A DNA stretch of 32,873 bases from the IMG/VR virus record IMGVR_UViG_3300042560_001833, positions 1-32,873 of that record, one strand, 5' to 3'. The position numbers and the translations under genes are program-made. The notes beneath the pieces are model-generated. The model made no database searches, was not told the DNA's origin, and worked only from the letters and a program-made list of their open reading frames with translations. This document shows positions 1 to 8,368 of the stretch, piece by piece. The DNA comes from a virus. The first letter of the stretch is position 1, and each line of letters starts with the position of its first letter.

Positions 1-1889
1 TGCAAGCCCTTGGCCATCGCCTCGTCTGCGTCGATGTCAAGCAGCGACAGATATTCTTTCAGGACCGGCTCGCTATTGAGGTTCGGGAACTGGATCAGGA
101 ACGGCATTGCGCGCTCCATGTTCGCCAGTTTCGCCGCCTTGTTCGGCCTGCCGCTGCTTCCTGCCTTGATGTCAAGCATGAGGTCTTTCGCGATCTGCTC
201 GCGGGTCATCGGCTGCTCGGGCCATACGGCGCCCTGCCCGACGATTTCCCGCACCGTATCGACGCTCAGCGTCTGGAAGTACATCTGGCCCTTGGCGTGC
301 GCGACTTCGCTCAGGAACTCGTCGAGGTCGTCGATATTGTCCTCGATGCTCGACGACCGGCTCGCTTCCGCAATGCTGGTTTCGGTCGCGGTCGCACCGG
401 ACACGCCGCCAAGGTTCGCTTCCTGCGTGCCGACCACGCGCTGCATGTCGGCGAAGACCATTTCGACTTCGTAGAGGTTCGGGTCGATCGGTGCCGTCGG
501 GCCGCGCTGGATGATCTTCGAAACGTCCGGCGCATCCATCGCCGTTACGTTTATTTCGAATAGCTCATGCGCGTCGTGATTGCCGAACTTGGCCTTGTCC
601 TGCCCCTCGAGCAGCCCCTTGGCCGACACCCAGTATGGACGCGCGGCACGACGGTGTTCGCGAAGCCCTTCGCGACTGCGGTTGTATTCGTCCTGCGGGT
701 GACGTGCCTGCCAGACATCGGACGGCGGGTAGATCGAGCCGCCGTCGGTTTCGTCTTCCTCGGTTTCGTTGAAGACCAGCGCGAAGATCGGCAAGAACCT
801 GTCGAGCCGGATTTCCGGATCCGCGGGCTCCTGCAGAAAGTCCGCGTGTCCATCGCAGACCACGAACACCTGCTCGGCGACACGGTCCCAAACCTTCCAG
901 ATTTTCACGCACTCGTTTTTGCGCTTCTTGCCCTCTTCGTCGGCACGGTACTGGTTGAGTTCGGTCTTGAACTCCGAACGGATTTCGCTCGGCGTCTTGT
1001 CGTACTCGACCGCAACGTACCCGGCGCCGGCAAACGACTTCAGATGGTAGCAGTTCTCGTCGACGATGACCTGCGTCGATTTCGGGAAGCTCAGCACCGG
1101 GCCTTCGCGGACGACAACGGTTTCCGGTCGCTCGATGTCGACGAGCAACAGCCGCAGTCGTTCCACTTCGGCGGAATCTTCCTTGAGGTCGCCGTGCGCG
1201 CCGGCCGCCATGATCCGCTCGATTTCCTCGATTTTCGTGCGAACGTCAGAAATGCGCGCTTCCTTGTCCGGGTTGGGTGTCGAGTCCTCGCCGAGCATGC
1301 GCTGGAAATCCAGCAGAAGGTAGCCGACGCCGCACACCTTCGTGCGCCGCACCATCTTCTTGAGCTGCGCCTTGTAGTTCAGTTTCTGCTCGTTCATGTA
1401 GTAGGTGTCGACGATCTCGAGCGTCTTCGCCATGTTGTCGAGCTTCTTCATCTCGATCTGAGCCATCGCCACTTCGTTGAGCACGGCGGCTGCATTCGGG
1501 TCGCCCTTCTGAGCGTCCTGGAACGCCGCCATCGCCGATTCCGACGTGCCGTCCCACAACTGGAACAACAGCTTTTTGCGGCGCTGCACGACCGGCTGCG
1601 GGTGCTTCGCGTACAACTGCGCGACCTGCGTATTGATGTGCCTGTTCAGGATCGGCACGGTGTATTTCTTGGCGAGCACCCATTCCTTCGTCGCACCGTC
1701 GCGCGCCAACTGCATGCACTCGCGCATGCGCTTGAAGTCCGGGTCGAACTTGAGCTTTGAGCGCTTGATCTTGTCGATCCACGAACTGACGAGCGCCTTG
1801 CGCGCTGGATCCACGTCCGGCTGGCGCTCTGGCCCGGTTTCGGTCGGCGCCGCCTCTGGCGCTTCGGTTTCCACGATCTCGTCGGCCAT
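1..1889 (-). CDS. Phage portal protein (partial, C-terminus beyond window)
   Basis: This is an open frame of about 629 codons from an ATG at 1889 to the left edge with no stop. The protein starts MADEIVETEA and is rich in charged helices. It has the composition and place of a head-tail portal: it follows the large terminase with a 2-base gap (terminase stop TAG at 1892-1894). Portals form the dodecameric ring at the capsid vertex through which the terminase pumps DNA. The length (over 629 aa) fits the large portals of podovirus-like phages better than the 400-500 aa of many siphophages. No short diagnostic motif is visible, so the call rests on position, size and overall character. The ribosome site upstream (GGGTGG) is weak, so translation is probably coupled to the terminase. 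Confidence 0.8.
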   Translation of the reverse strand, partial: MADEIVETEAPEAAPTETGPERQPDVDPARKALVSSWIDKIKRSKLKFDPDFKRMRECMQLARDGATKEWVLAKKYTVPILNRHINTQVAQLYAKHPQPVVQRRKKLLFQLWDGTSESAMAAFQDAQKGDPNAAAVLNEVAMAQIEMKKLDNMAKTLEIVDTYYMNEQKLNYKAQLKKMVRRTKVCGVGYLLLDFQRMLGEDSTPNPDKEARISDVRTKIEEIERIMAAGAHGDLKEDSAEVERLRLLLVDIERPETVVVREGPVLSFPKSTQVIVDENCYHLKSFAGAGYVAVEYDKTPSEIRSEFKTELNQYRADEEGKKRKNECVKIWKVWDRVAEQVFVVCDGHADFLQEPADPEIRLDRFLPIFALVFNETEEDETDGGSIYPPSDVWQARHPQDEYNRSREGLREHRRAARPYWVSAKGLLEGQDKAKFGNHDAHELFEINVTAMDAPDVSKIIQRGPTAPIDPNLYEVEMVFADMQRVVGTQEANLGGVSGATATETSIAEASRSSSIEDNIDDLDEFLSEVAHAKGQMYFQTLSVDTVREIVGQGAVWPEQPMTREQIAKDLMLDIKAGSSGRPNKAAKLANMERAMPFLIQFPNLNSEPVLKEYLSLLDIDADEAMAKGL

Positions 1890-1891
1890 TT

Positions 1892-3511
1892 CTACCACCC
1901 TGCGTTTGCGGCCGCGCGCTTGCCGGCCGATGCTTCACGTTTCGTCTTGTTGAGCATGCCGATCAGCGTCGTTGCACTGGGTGCTCGGTCGTCGTTTGCC
2001 GCCACCGGGGCGGCGATCATCTTGTTAAGCCCCTGCCCGATGTGGCTGAGCCAGTCGACAAAGTCGTCATGCGTGCCGAACGGGAACTTGAGCAACTGCC
2101 CCTTTGCGTCGGACCACCACGGCGCATACCGCGGGAACTTCACCCGGCGCATGCTCATGCGGCCACGGATCGACTGCGCCCTTGTCATCTTGTCCTTGGC
2201 CGGCGTAACCGGGTGGATGAACGTATAGACGCGATCTTCCGACATGCGCTTCCGCAGGAACGGCCCGAACGATTTGGAGATCAGTTCGTTTTCCATCCAC
2301 CAAGCGGCGGGGTTGTGCCGCTGCATTTGCGCCAGAAGGTGCTCGACCGTCTTGTCAGTTTCGAAGCGGCCCCATACGAGGTCCGGCAACACCCACACCG
2401 TGTCGTTGTCGTCGACGCCGACGCAGCCGATCACCGATTTGTCGCTCATCTGCTTCGTGCTGACCGCGTGGTCGGACGCGCCGTAGATGCGCAGGTTTTT
2501 CGGAAGCTCGCCCACGTCGTAGGTTTCGAGCATTTCAGACTTGAAAAACTCGCCGTCTTCCGGCGTCGGCTCGCCCATGTAGAGCGCGCCAAAAATGCGG
2601 GCATCCTGGCGCTTTGCTTCAGCCAGCAGCGGCAGTGACTTGCGGCCCGGCCACAGGCTCGTCATGGGCTCGGCGCCGAACTGCTCGATCACTTCCGGAT
2701 CTTGCGGCGGGGTGAGCGGCAGGCCGAGCGCATGCGCCAGCTTGGCGTCCTTCACCACGGCCGGCAGGTTGATGTAGGTCCAGTTCTTGCTGATCCCCTT
2801 GTACTTGCCGTCGCGCTCCGGGTGGTCCGGGTCGCACAGGCGGCCGATCAGGTCGTCTTGGTGCCAGCGCGTGTGAACGATCACCACCGCCGTGCCATCG
2901 TGGCCGCGGGAGAACACGACGCCGTTGAACCACTTCCACAGGCGCTCGCGGTAAGATTCCGACTGTGCGTCGTCGTCATTCCGGATCGGGTCGTCGATGA
3001 AGAAGATGTCTGCTGGCTTACCCGTACCGGAGCCGCCGACACCGACGAAGTTGAGCTGGCCGCCCACCGTGGTTTCAAGGTGGTCCACAGACTTCACCTT
3101 CAGCGCATGCTCGGGGAAAATCTGGCGGTGGAACGTGCTGTCGATCATGTCGCGCACGTTGCCGCCGAACTCGTTGGCGAAGTCCTGGTTATAGCTGCCG
3201 AGCATGATGTTGCGATACGGGTCGCGACCGGACAGCCATGCAGGTGCAGCGCGGCTGAGAATGTCGGATTTGCCGAACTGCGGGCCGACGGAGATCGCCA
3301 CGCGCTTCAGCTTGCCGGCGTCGATCTTGTGGACAATCTCGGTCAGGATCCGCGCCAGCGGCGTCACCTGGTAGCGGGACTGAGTGACATCCCATGGAGC
3401 GTTCGTGTTTGGCATGCGCAAGCGGAGATAGGCCAGCAGATCGTCTCTGGCCGTCTTGATCGCAAGCAGCCGTCGGGCGGCCTGCAGTTGTTTTTCGAGT
3501 TCGTCTGCCAT
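1892..3511 (-). CDS. terL: Terminase large subunit (TerL)
   Basis: The 539-aa protein is the packaging motor: an N-terminal ATPase drives DNA into the prohead and a C-terminal RNase H-like nuclease cuts concatemers. The Walker A-like motif GPQFGKS is at about residues 76-82. Walker B IFFIDD is at 169-174, followed by a VHTRWHQDD coupling motif near 212-220. The nuclease domain shows an acidic residue in YGASDH (D347), ENE around 407-409 and a late GTHDDFVD motif, which is typical of the family with a 'psiM2_ORF9-like' C-terminus. I start at the ATG at 3511 (MADELEKQ). The frame runs 29 codons further upstream, but that stretch overlaps the end of the preceding gene, whose TGA lies one base before this ATG. 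The portal gene follows directly. Confidence 0.95.
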   Translation of the reverse strand: MADELEKQLQAARRLLAIKTARDDLLAYLRLRMPNTNAPWDVTQSRYQVTPLARILTEIVHKIDAGKLKRVAISVGPQFGKSDILSRAAPAWLSGRDPYRNIMLGSYNQDFANEFGGNVRDMIDSTFHRQIFPEHALKVKSVDHLETTVGGQLNFVGVGGSGTGKPADIFFIDDPIRNDDDAQSESYRERLWKWFNGVVFSRGHDGTAVVIVHTRWHQDDLIGRLCDPDHPERDGKYKGISKNWTYINLPAVVKDAKLAHALGLPLTPPQDPEVIEQFGAEPMTSLWPGRKSLPLLAEAKRQDARIFGALYMGEPTPEDGEFFKSEMLETYDVGELPKNLRIYGASDHAVSTKQMSDKSVIGCVGVDDNDTVWVLPDLVWGRFETDKTVEHLLAQMQRHNPAAWWMENELISKSFGPFLRKRMSEDRVYTFIHPVTPAKDKMTRAQSIRGRMSMRRVKFPRYAPWWSDAKGQLLKFPFGTHDDFVDWLSHIGQGLNKMIAAPVAANDDRAPSATTLIGMLNKTKREASAGKRAAANAGW

Positions 3512-3512
3512 A

Positions 3513-4961
3513 TCAGAACACAAAAATCTTGCGGCTGTTGTTTGGGTAGCGGTATGTGTCCCACATGCCAGAAACAAACCCGTTTCCGGTGCCCCCAAAG
3601 CCGTAAATGTCTTTGTGGTATGTGGTCAGAACGCCGTAGTTGTTGCTAACCCCGCTCGGATCGAAATACGCCCATAAACCGTTGTCGTTTGCCCATCTGT
3701 CGGCAAAGTCCAGTGACTCCGGGCTGTGCATTTTTTCTTCTATTCCAAGCGCCCTAAGCGTCAGAACCGTTGGGCACAGCCCCCAACAAGCGTTGGCTTG
3801 CATATACTCCGCCCGCGCCGTCCCTAAAGTCGGATATGGGTAATATGGATTAGCCCCGTCTTCTGTTCCGCACCCGTCATAAACACCGCTTGCATCGCGC
3901 CTTGAAGTGTTAGCCGCGCTCATGTCCCCGTACAAAGGAGGGCCGGAAGGATAAGAATTTCTTAGCCTTGGAAGTCGGTACTGCGAATACGCGCTTGCGC
4001 TGTAGTAATAGGACGCCTGCTCCTGAAACGGCGGAATTGGCTCCGAACTTAATGTCAACCCCGTAGTGGTTGCAGCCGCTTCCAACATTCCGCTGTCGCC
4101 AAGCATATGGCCTGCAAACAAAATGGGCAGCATATAACCTTGGCCAAACCCGCCGCCGTAAACATATTGGTCCGGGTACAAAAGCAAAGCGTGATAGTAG
4201 TCTATTCCAATTTGGGTAAGTCTGTTCGCGGCTGTTTGCGCATTTGCTTCGTTTGAAATTGCAATCATTGCTAATTGCACAATGCGCGAACCGGACCCGG
4301 TTTGAATATTTCCAGGGTAGAAATTTAGATTGTTTGATGGCCTTAAAAGCGTTGTTCCAACAGACGAAACAGGGTGAAAGTCGTAGATTAACCTGCTGCC
4401 CATCCCGATTGCGGTAATATCAACCGGAAACCCACCAGACCCTGATGCAACAGGCGGCGCCAGGTTCGGCAATTTCCCGTAATCAACGTCTGCCTGCGTC
4501 CAAAGTGTTTTTGTCGTTCCCATGTATGGCGGGCGAAATGCAGTGGCGCCGGGATTGCTCGCCAAAACCGTAAGCACTGACATATCCGTCAGGGCCACAG
4601 GGTTTGAACTATCCCCCGGCATTGCCCCGCCGGGATTGGCAGACACAGACGAACAAAGGCTTTGCCCGGAAACCAATGTCAGCGGCAAATCAAGTCCGTC
4701 ATTGTAGGCATCGCTATAAACAAATGTCCCGGTCCCGACTGCTGGCGTTCTGCCATCGTAACCATTGTGTGTTCTGGTAGTCGGGTTGATCATGGACCCG
4801 TTTCGAGCTGATGCGCCCGTTCCGGTCGGGGCCGGGGATATTGCCGTAACCTCAACGCCGCCACCGGAATCTACTACCCAAGGATCACCATTCAGAAAGG
4901 TGCCGTTTGTCGGGCTTCCCGTAATGGTCCAAGTGATCGCGTTGCGCGTTATGTCAACCAT
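3513..4961 (-). CDS. Virion-associated protein of unknown function, possible glycan-acting tail protein
   Basis: The 482-aa protein is not recognised. It is rich in G, S, T, N, P and Y. The first 100 residues look like a beta-rich attachment domain. The middle (about 230-330) alternates helices with glycine/tyrosine loops such as VYGGGFGQGYMLPILFAGHML, which recalls alpha/alpha-toroid polysaccharide lyases; this is only an inference. The C-terminus is rich in aromatic residues and has several cysteines (CGTE, NACWGLC). The start ATG overlaps the stop of the upstream gene as TAATG, and the stop is one base before terL. Base composition is clearly more A/T-rich than in terL and the portal, which suggests separate acquisition. 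Its position in the structural operon after the fibre genes argues for an exposed virion component. Confidence 0.75.
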   Translation of the reverse strand: MVDITRNAITWTITGSPTNGTFLNGDPWVVDSGGGVEVTAISPAPTGTGASARNGSMINPTTRTHNGYDGRTPAVGTGTFVYSDAYNDGLDLPLTLVSGQSLCSSVSANPGGAMPGDSSNPVALTDMSVLTVLASNPGATAFRPPYMGTTKTLWTQADVDYGKLPNLAPPVASGSGGFPVDITAIGMGSRLIYDFHPVSSVGTTLLRPSNNLNFYPGNIQTGSGSRIVQLAMIAISNEANAQTAANRLTQIGIDYYHALLLYPDQYVYGGGFGQGYMLPILFAGHMLGDSGMLEAAATTTGLTLSSEPIPPFQEQASYYYSASAYSQYRLPRLRNSYPSGPPLYGDMSAANTSRRDASGVYDGCGTEDGANPYYPYPTLGTARAEYMQANACWGLCPTVLTLRALGIEEKMHSPESLDFADRWANDNGLWAYFDPSGVSNNYGVLTTYHKDIYGFGGTGNGFVSGMWDTYRYPNNSRKIFVF

Positions 4962-5644
4962 TATGCAGGCTCAATAACAATTGTAAAACTGCACTGGTTT
5001 GAAACTGTTCCAGTTGTGGTGAATGTTCCGGGGTCATCTGACGCCGCCGTCAACAATCTTTCGGCTGTCCCCATGTTTGGGCATTGCGAGTTTGAAGAAG
5101 GTGAAAAGGTTCCTTCAAGGAAATTGGAATAATTCGTTGGTGCCGCTGTATAGGCGCACCCTATGGTGCCTGCATCGCCACCAGAGCCGGCAATGAACAA
5201 ATTAGTGGTTGCAGCAACCGTGTCCGAAACAGGCGGGTCGCCGCTTGCCAAGGCCGTTTCGATACTGATAGTTCCGGCGCGTCTGATTTGATAGGCGGTA
5301 GAAACTTGGTGCGAGGCCACAGCAGAGTCCACTGTAAGCGTTGCGCCTTCTGAGCCACTTGCGGTTTTGTAAAATATGTTGAACCGACAAACGCCAGAAC
5401 CGTGACCAAATGCTGCCGTTAAAGAAGTCCAACCCGCTGGCGTAGTCAGAGCCCCGGCAATGCCGTTGCCGTTGAAGATAATCAGCAGCAGCAAATTCCC
5501 CGCGACAATCGAGGATGGCAAATTGTGTATCTGCGTCGTGTTATACGTGCCATCGCCATCAGTGGACGTGGACGAAACAACAGCAATCGGCCCGCGCGTT
5601 ACCGGCGAACTTAGCAGCGCTTTCCTGACACCCATCAGCGCCAT
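4961..5644 (-). CDS. Predicted beta-rich virion protein
   Basis: The 227-aa protein is rich in T, S, A and G and has short alternating hydrophobic stretches (NLLLLIIFNG, TTPAGWTSL, NIFYKTASGSEGATLTV). This pattern occurs in jelly-roll or Ig-like beta-sandwich appendage proteins of phages, where a 'LLLL...TPAGWT' segment is common. No enzyme motif or signal peptide is visible. It ends in a TAATG overlap with the 482-aa gene and begins four bases after the stop of the upstream structural gene. The nearest upstream match to a ribosome site is GGGATT, which is weak, so coupling is likely. The role as a minor virion or adhesin protein is inferred from operon position. Confidence 0.75.
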   Translation of the reverse strand: MALMGVRKALLSSPVTRGPIAVVSSTSTDGDGTYNTTQIHNLPSSIVAGNLLLLIIFNGNGIAGALTTPAGWTSLTAAFGHGSGVCRFNIFYKTASGSEGATLTVDSAVASHQVSTAYQIRRAGTISIETALASGDPPVSDTVAATTNLFIAGSGGDAGTIGCAYTAAPTNYSNFLEGTFSPSSNSQCPNMGTAERLLTAASDDPGTFTTTGTVSNQCSFTIVIEPA

Positions 5645-5648
5645 AAGG

Positions 5649-6398
5649 TTAATCCCGGATCATGTGGTAGACGAATGTCACGCCTGCTGCTGCGTCCGGG
5701 GTGCGTCCGCCCACGTTGATCGCCACCGCAAACAAATCAGCGGAGCCACTGCACACGTAGGGCATGTTGATGTTGCTGGCACTAAGCTGGATCACGTTGC
5801 CAAGGGTAACAAGCGTGTCAAGCGAGAACGCGCCGAGCAGAAGAGTCTGCGCATCCGAGTCGGTCAGCGAAGTGCTGTCGAGCGCCACGTTGTCGGTGTA
5901 GGTTCCGGCCGGGTTACTCTGGAAGATCAAAACCTTGACATCGTTTGCAACCCAAAGGTTTGCGCTGTCGTCCTGTGCAATCATCCGAATGCTGGTCAGA
6001 ACACCGCCGCCGCCCGAAATGCGCGCTGCTGCTGCAATTGTCTGTTCGCCACCTAGCGTATCATTCGCTGTGTATGCACCAGCGGTCACAGTCGGGGAAA
6101 CGCGAACGATAAACGCCTGCCCTCCGTCCACCCGAAGGTCGCCCGCCGCGTTGACGGAAAGGTTTGTGTAGTCGCCATCAGTGCCTGCGCCTGCGGTTTT
6201 TGCATCGCGCCGAACCGCGCCAGACGGGACCAACTGATCCCCGGTAGTGTGCGCAATATCTTCCGCGTAGGAGGCGGGAGTTATGGCGTTGCCGCTTGCA
6301 TCGTGCAGGATGACGTTCTTGTACCACTCGCCCCCGACGTTGGTGAACGACATGTCGAAGGATGCACCCGTAGCGTCTTTTGCTGGTTTGGTTGCCAT
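5649..6398 (-). CDS. Predicted virion structural protein
   Basis: The 249-aa protein has the pattern of a family of phage structural proteins seen in alphaproteobacterial phages: a small N-terminal attachment region (FTNVGGEWYKNV), then a beta-rich domain with LTSIRMIAQDDSANLWVAND, KVLIFQSNPAGTYTD and a closing repeat of LGNVIQLSASNINMPY. It has no cysteine cluster and no membrane segment. The ribosome site AAGGAAAA lies 5 bases before the ATG. The composition is more A/T-rich than the terminase genes. It lies between the spike-base protein and the next structural protein, so a place in the tail or spike complex is likely. The exact role is unknown. Confidence 0.75.
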   Translation of the reverse strand: MATKPAKDATGASFDMSFTNVGGEWYKNVILHDASGNAITPASYAEDIAHTTGDQLVPSGAVRRDAKTAGAGTDGDYTNLSVNAAGDLRVDGGQAFIVRVSPTVTAGAYTANDTLGGEQTIAAAARISGGGGVLTSIRMIAQDDSANLWVANDVKVLIFQSNPAGTYTDNVALDSTSLTDSDAQTLLLGAFSLDTLVTLGNVIQLSASNINMPYVCSGSADLFAVAINVGGRTPDAAAGVTFVYHMIRD

Positions 6399-6409
6399 TT
6401 ACGTTTTCC

Positions 6410-6526
6410 TTATCCAAACATCAGGTTGCCGTTGCTCGAAAGGTCAAGCGAGAATGGATCGGCCGGGGCGCCGCCGACGGCGACAGTTAGCGCCGCGCGC
6501 CAAATGCTGAGCCCGACCGCGATCAT
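6410..6526 (-). CDS. 38-aa hydrophobic small ORF
   Basis: A 38-codon frame starts at an ATG that overlaps the spike-base stop as ATGA (6523-6526) and ends 11 bases before the next gene. The peptide begins MIAVGLSIWRAALTVAVGG and ends NGNLMFG. The same N-terminal style is found, to my knowledge, at the start of longer virion proteins in related phages, so this may be a truncated or minimal form of such a protein. Support is the overlap geometry and the tight fit between two genes. There is no independent functional evidence. Confidence 0.55.
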   Translation of the reverse strand: MIAVGLSIWRAALTVAVGGAPADPFSLDLSSNGNLMFG

Positions 6527-6786
6527 GCCTGCCATTCCAGAGTCAGGCCGCCCAGGTTCGTCACCTGGATGCAGCGGAATACGTTGACCCCCTTGACCAC
6601 CTGCTTGCCGGTGAAGATCGTGCCGTCCTCTCGCATCACGTCGATCGTGCCGTCGGCGCTCGCCACGATAGCCCGAGCAATGTAGCTCTGGCCGCCGTAG
6701 GTGAACGGCGTGCTGACGGTAACGGCGTCGTAGACGTTTGGCGGCGATTCGCTGCCGGCATAGTACCTGTTCGATTCACCAGCCAT
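6523..6786 (-). CDS. Spike base protein, RCAP_Rcc01079-like
   Basis: The 87-aa protein has the layout of the small spike-base family first described in the Rhodobacter capsulatus gene transfer agent and common in alphaproteobacterial phages. After a short lead comes YDAVTVSTPFTYGG, an 'ARAIVASADGTIDVMREDG' strand-turn-strand, and a closing segment VNVFRCIQVTNLGG. Members sit at the base of head or tail spikes. The start is supported by AGGAG upstream of the ATG at 6786. It is followed by an ATGA overlap with the 38-aa ORF and then by the structural proteins. The assignment is from sequence pattern and context; no search was made. Confidence 0.75.
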   Translation of the reverse strand: MAGESNRYYAGSESPPNVYDAVTVSTPFTYGGQSYIARAIVASADGTIDVMREDGTIFTGKQVVKGVNVFRCIQVTNLGGLTLEWQA

Positions 6787-6840
6787 GAGAAAATACTCCT
6801 ATTTGCTATTTCATACGCTTTCTGCGACCAAAAATCCAGC

Positions 6841-6939
6841 CTACTTGCGCGCTTCGTCGTCCAGGGCGGACGGATCGTGCTTGTAGGGCTTGCCGTCTGC
6901 CAGCGCCCACAGGATCAGTGCCTTGAGAAATGCGCGCAT
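6841..6939 (-). CDS. 32-aa small ORF after the fibre accessory gene
   Basis: The ATG at 6939 overlaps the stop of the 122-aa gene as TGATG, with AAGGAG about 8 bases upstream inside the end of that gene. The peptide starts MRAFLKALILWALADG and ends with a charged tail. Its first residues repeat the end of the upstream protein (IRAFLKEL), because the two segments of DNA are near-copies 29 bases apart. It could be a membrane-active peptide or a by-product of the duplication. A frame starting further upstream is possible but would overlap the 122-aa gene. Confidence 0.5.
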   Translation of the reverse strand: MRAFLKALILWALADGKPYKHDPSALDDEARK

Positions 6940-7307
6940 CACATCAACTCCTTGAGAAATGCCCGAATGGCAGCGCCGGTCGTCAATGGCGCTTCGCCCT
7001 TCAATGTGCGAATTTCGTTGATGCACCAAAGCAGCGCCTTGGTCTGTACTTCGTCGGTCATCCGCTTGGCGTGCTGGCCCTTGTATGCGTCCAGAACAGC
7101 GGCGCGCTGCGGGCGAACGCGAACATCTGCCAGCACTTCGCCCAGTTCGGTTTCGTTAAGAATGCGAGTCGGCATCGTGCCGTCCGCACGCCATGCGAGA
7201 TAGGTCGGATCTGTCGCCGGGACATAGTTGCCGGTTGCCGACGAAAAGACTTGCGCCTCATTGCCGGCGACAATCCAATACCAGTTTTTCGGGTCGTAAG
7301 TTTTCAT
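6939..7307 (-). CDS. Fibre-associated protein (phage YDPKNWYWIV-type)
   Basis: The 122-aa protein starts MKTYDPKNWYWIVAGNEAQVFSS and continues with a YVPATDPTYLAW motif, a small-protein pattern that recurs next to tail fibre genes in proteobacterial phages. The C-terminal half is helical and charged. Its place after two fibre genes suggests a fibre assembly or tail accessory role, which is inference. Its start overlaps the upstream fibre stop as ATGA (7304-7307), and its stop forms TGATG with the next small ORF. The last seven codons take part in a 29-base local duplication. Confidence 0.8.
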   Translation of the reverse strand: MKTYDPKNWYWIVAGNEAQVFSSATGNYVPATDPTYLAWRADGTMPTRILNETELGEVLADVRVRPQRAAVLDAYKGQHAKRMTDEVQTKALLWCINEIRTLKGEAPLTTGAAIRAFLKELM

Positions 7308-8368
7308 AGATATTGGCCTCCTGTTGTCGGTGCGATTCCGGCAACGCTGCCGGGGAAATACGAAGCGCCGCCGCCGCCTGTATTAATGACGCCATTCTGC
7401 ACAACCGAATAACGTGTCCCGGTAGCGGAGCCTGAGAAGGTCAAAGACGCCGCTTGGATAACCGCGCCCTGTTCGGCGTACACAAATTGCGCGCCAAATG
7501 CCGGCGTCCCGGTAATTGTCACAGTTGTGCCCTCAATACGAACAACCGAATTTGCCGCTGCATAAATGTGATATGAAGCCGCGCCGTTTATCGAATAGGC
7601 TCCGGATGCGGATATTGCCGAAAGGTCCGCCGCGAGAAAATGCCCTGTTGCGCAAGCGCCAAACGACAAATTAGTAAAGCTAAGCGTTGACATGCGTTGA
7701 ACGCGAAACCCGAAACCGCTTGTCGTGGTCTGCGGCCTCAAGTCCTTGACAGTTGCCCTTGCCCCATTCTGCAAAATAAAAGCGTCGGCGCTTGTGGTCG
7801 AAATAATGACGTTGGCGGGAGTTCCCGAATTACCTTGCCATGTCACGTTTCCGCCGCGATATGGCCCGGTAATCGTCACGCCTGCGGTGTAAGTGCCGTC
7901 ACCGATCTGGACAGTTGCCGTGAACCCGCCAAGGTCAAGCGTGCGGAGTACCGTTTCGGCCTTTGCCAAGGTCAGGAATGCGCCGCCCGAAGTGTTGGCT
8001 AGGCCGTCGTTGCTGTCGCTGCCATCGGTGCGAACGTAATAGGTCCGCGCACCAGTCAACGCCTCGAGAACCGACATGACAGTTCGCGCCTGCGCTGGCG
8101 TCAAGTCTTCCGGATCGCCCGTTCCGGCCGTGGTCCGGCCCTTGATCGTTGCCGTGGCCACGTCGACAAGTTTCGAGTTGGTGATCGTGTTGTCCGACAC
8201 GCCGCTTGTCGACAAACCACAACCGAGACTGTTCCACGCGGTCACGCCATCGCCGACCTTCGCCTCGCGCAAAGTCGTGTCGATACCGATCTCGCCTTCG
8301 GCCAGGATCGGGTTGCTTGCCGACCAGTTCGCCGTCGTGTCGCGCCGAAGTTGGAGTTTCACAGCCAT
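7304..8368 (-). CDS. Tail fibre protein with Mtd-type N-terminal domain and right-handed beta-helix character
   Basis: The 354-aa protein starts KLQLRRDTTANWSASNPILAEGEIG, the signature of the small N-terminal domain found in phage fibres such as Bordetella phage Mtd, here with the usual GDG..AWNSL ending near residues 37-48. After about 110 residues there is an RTDGSDSNDGLAN motif, often found at the start of pectate-lyase-like beta-helix fibres, followed by repeated short beta-strands rich in T, S, G and N. The fold suggests receptor binding or depolymerisation. Its N-terminus is closely similar to the N-terminus of the neighbouring fibre gene, so the two are paralogues at that end. Its start directly abuts the stop TAG of the upstream fibre. 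Confidence 0.85.
   Translation of the reverse strand: MAVKLQLRRDTTANWSASNPILAEGEIGIDTTLREAKVGDGVTAWNSLGCGLSTSGVSDNTITNSKLVDVATATIKGRTTAGTGDPEDLTPAQARTVMSVLEALTGARTYYVRTDGSDSNDGLANTSGGAFLTLAKAETVLRTLDLGGFTATVQIGDGTYTAGVTITGPYRGGNVTWQGNSGTPANVIISTTSADAFILQNGARATVKDLRPQTTTSGFGFRVQRMSTLSFTNLSFGACATGHFLAADLSAISASGAYSINGAASYHIYAAANSVVRIEGTTVTITGTPAFGAQFVYAEQGAVIQAASLTFSGSATGTRYSVVQNGVINTGGGGASYFPGSVAGIAPTTGGQYL

Noticed and set aside
567-1760. Long plus-strand frame opposite the portal gene (397 codons)
   Set aside because: It is the antisense shadow of the portal. It is arginine/valine/leucine-rich without domain pattern, and the minus-strand frame fits gene order and overlap geometry.
2702-3649. 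Plus-strand frame opposite the large terminase (315 codons)
   Set aside because: Antisense shadow. The minus strand carries complete terminase motifs.
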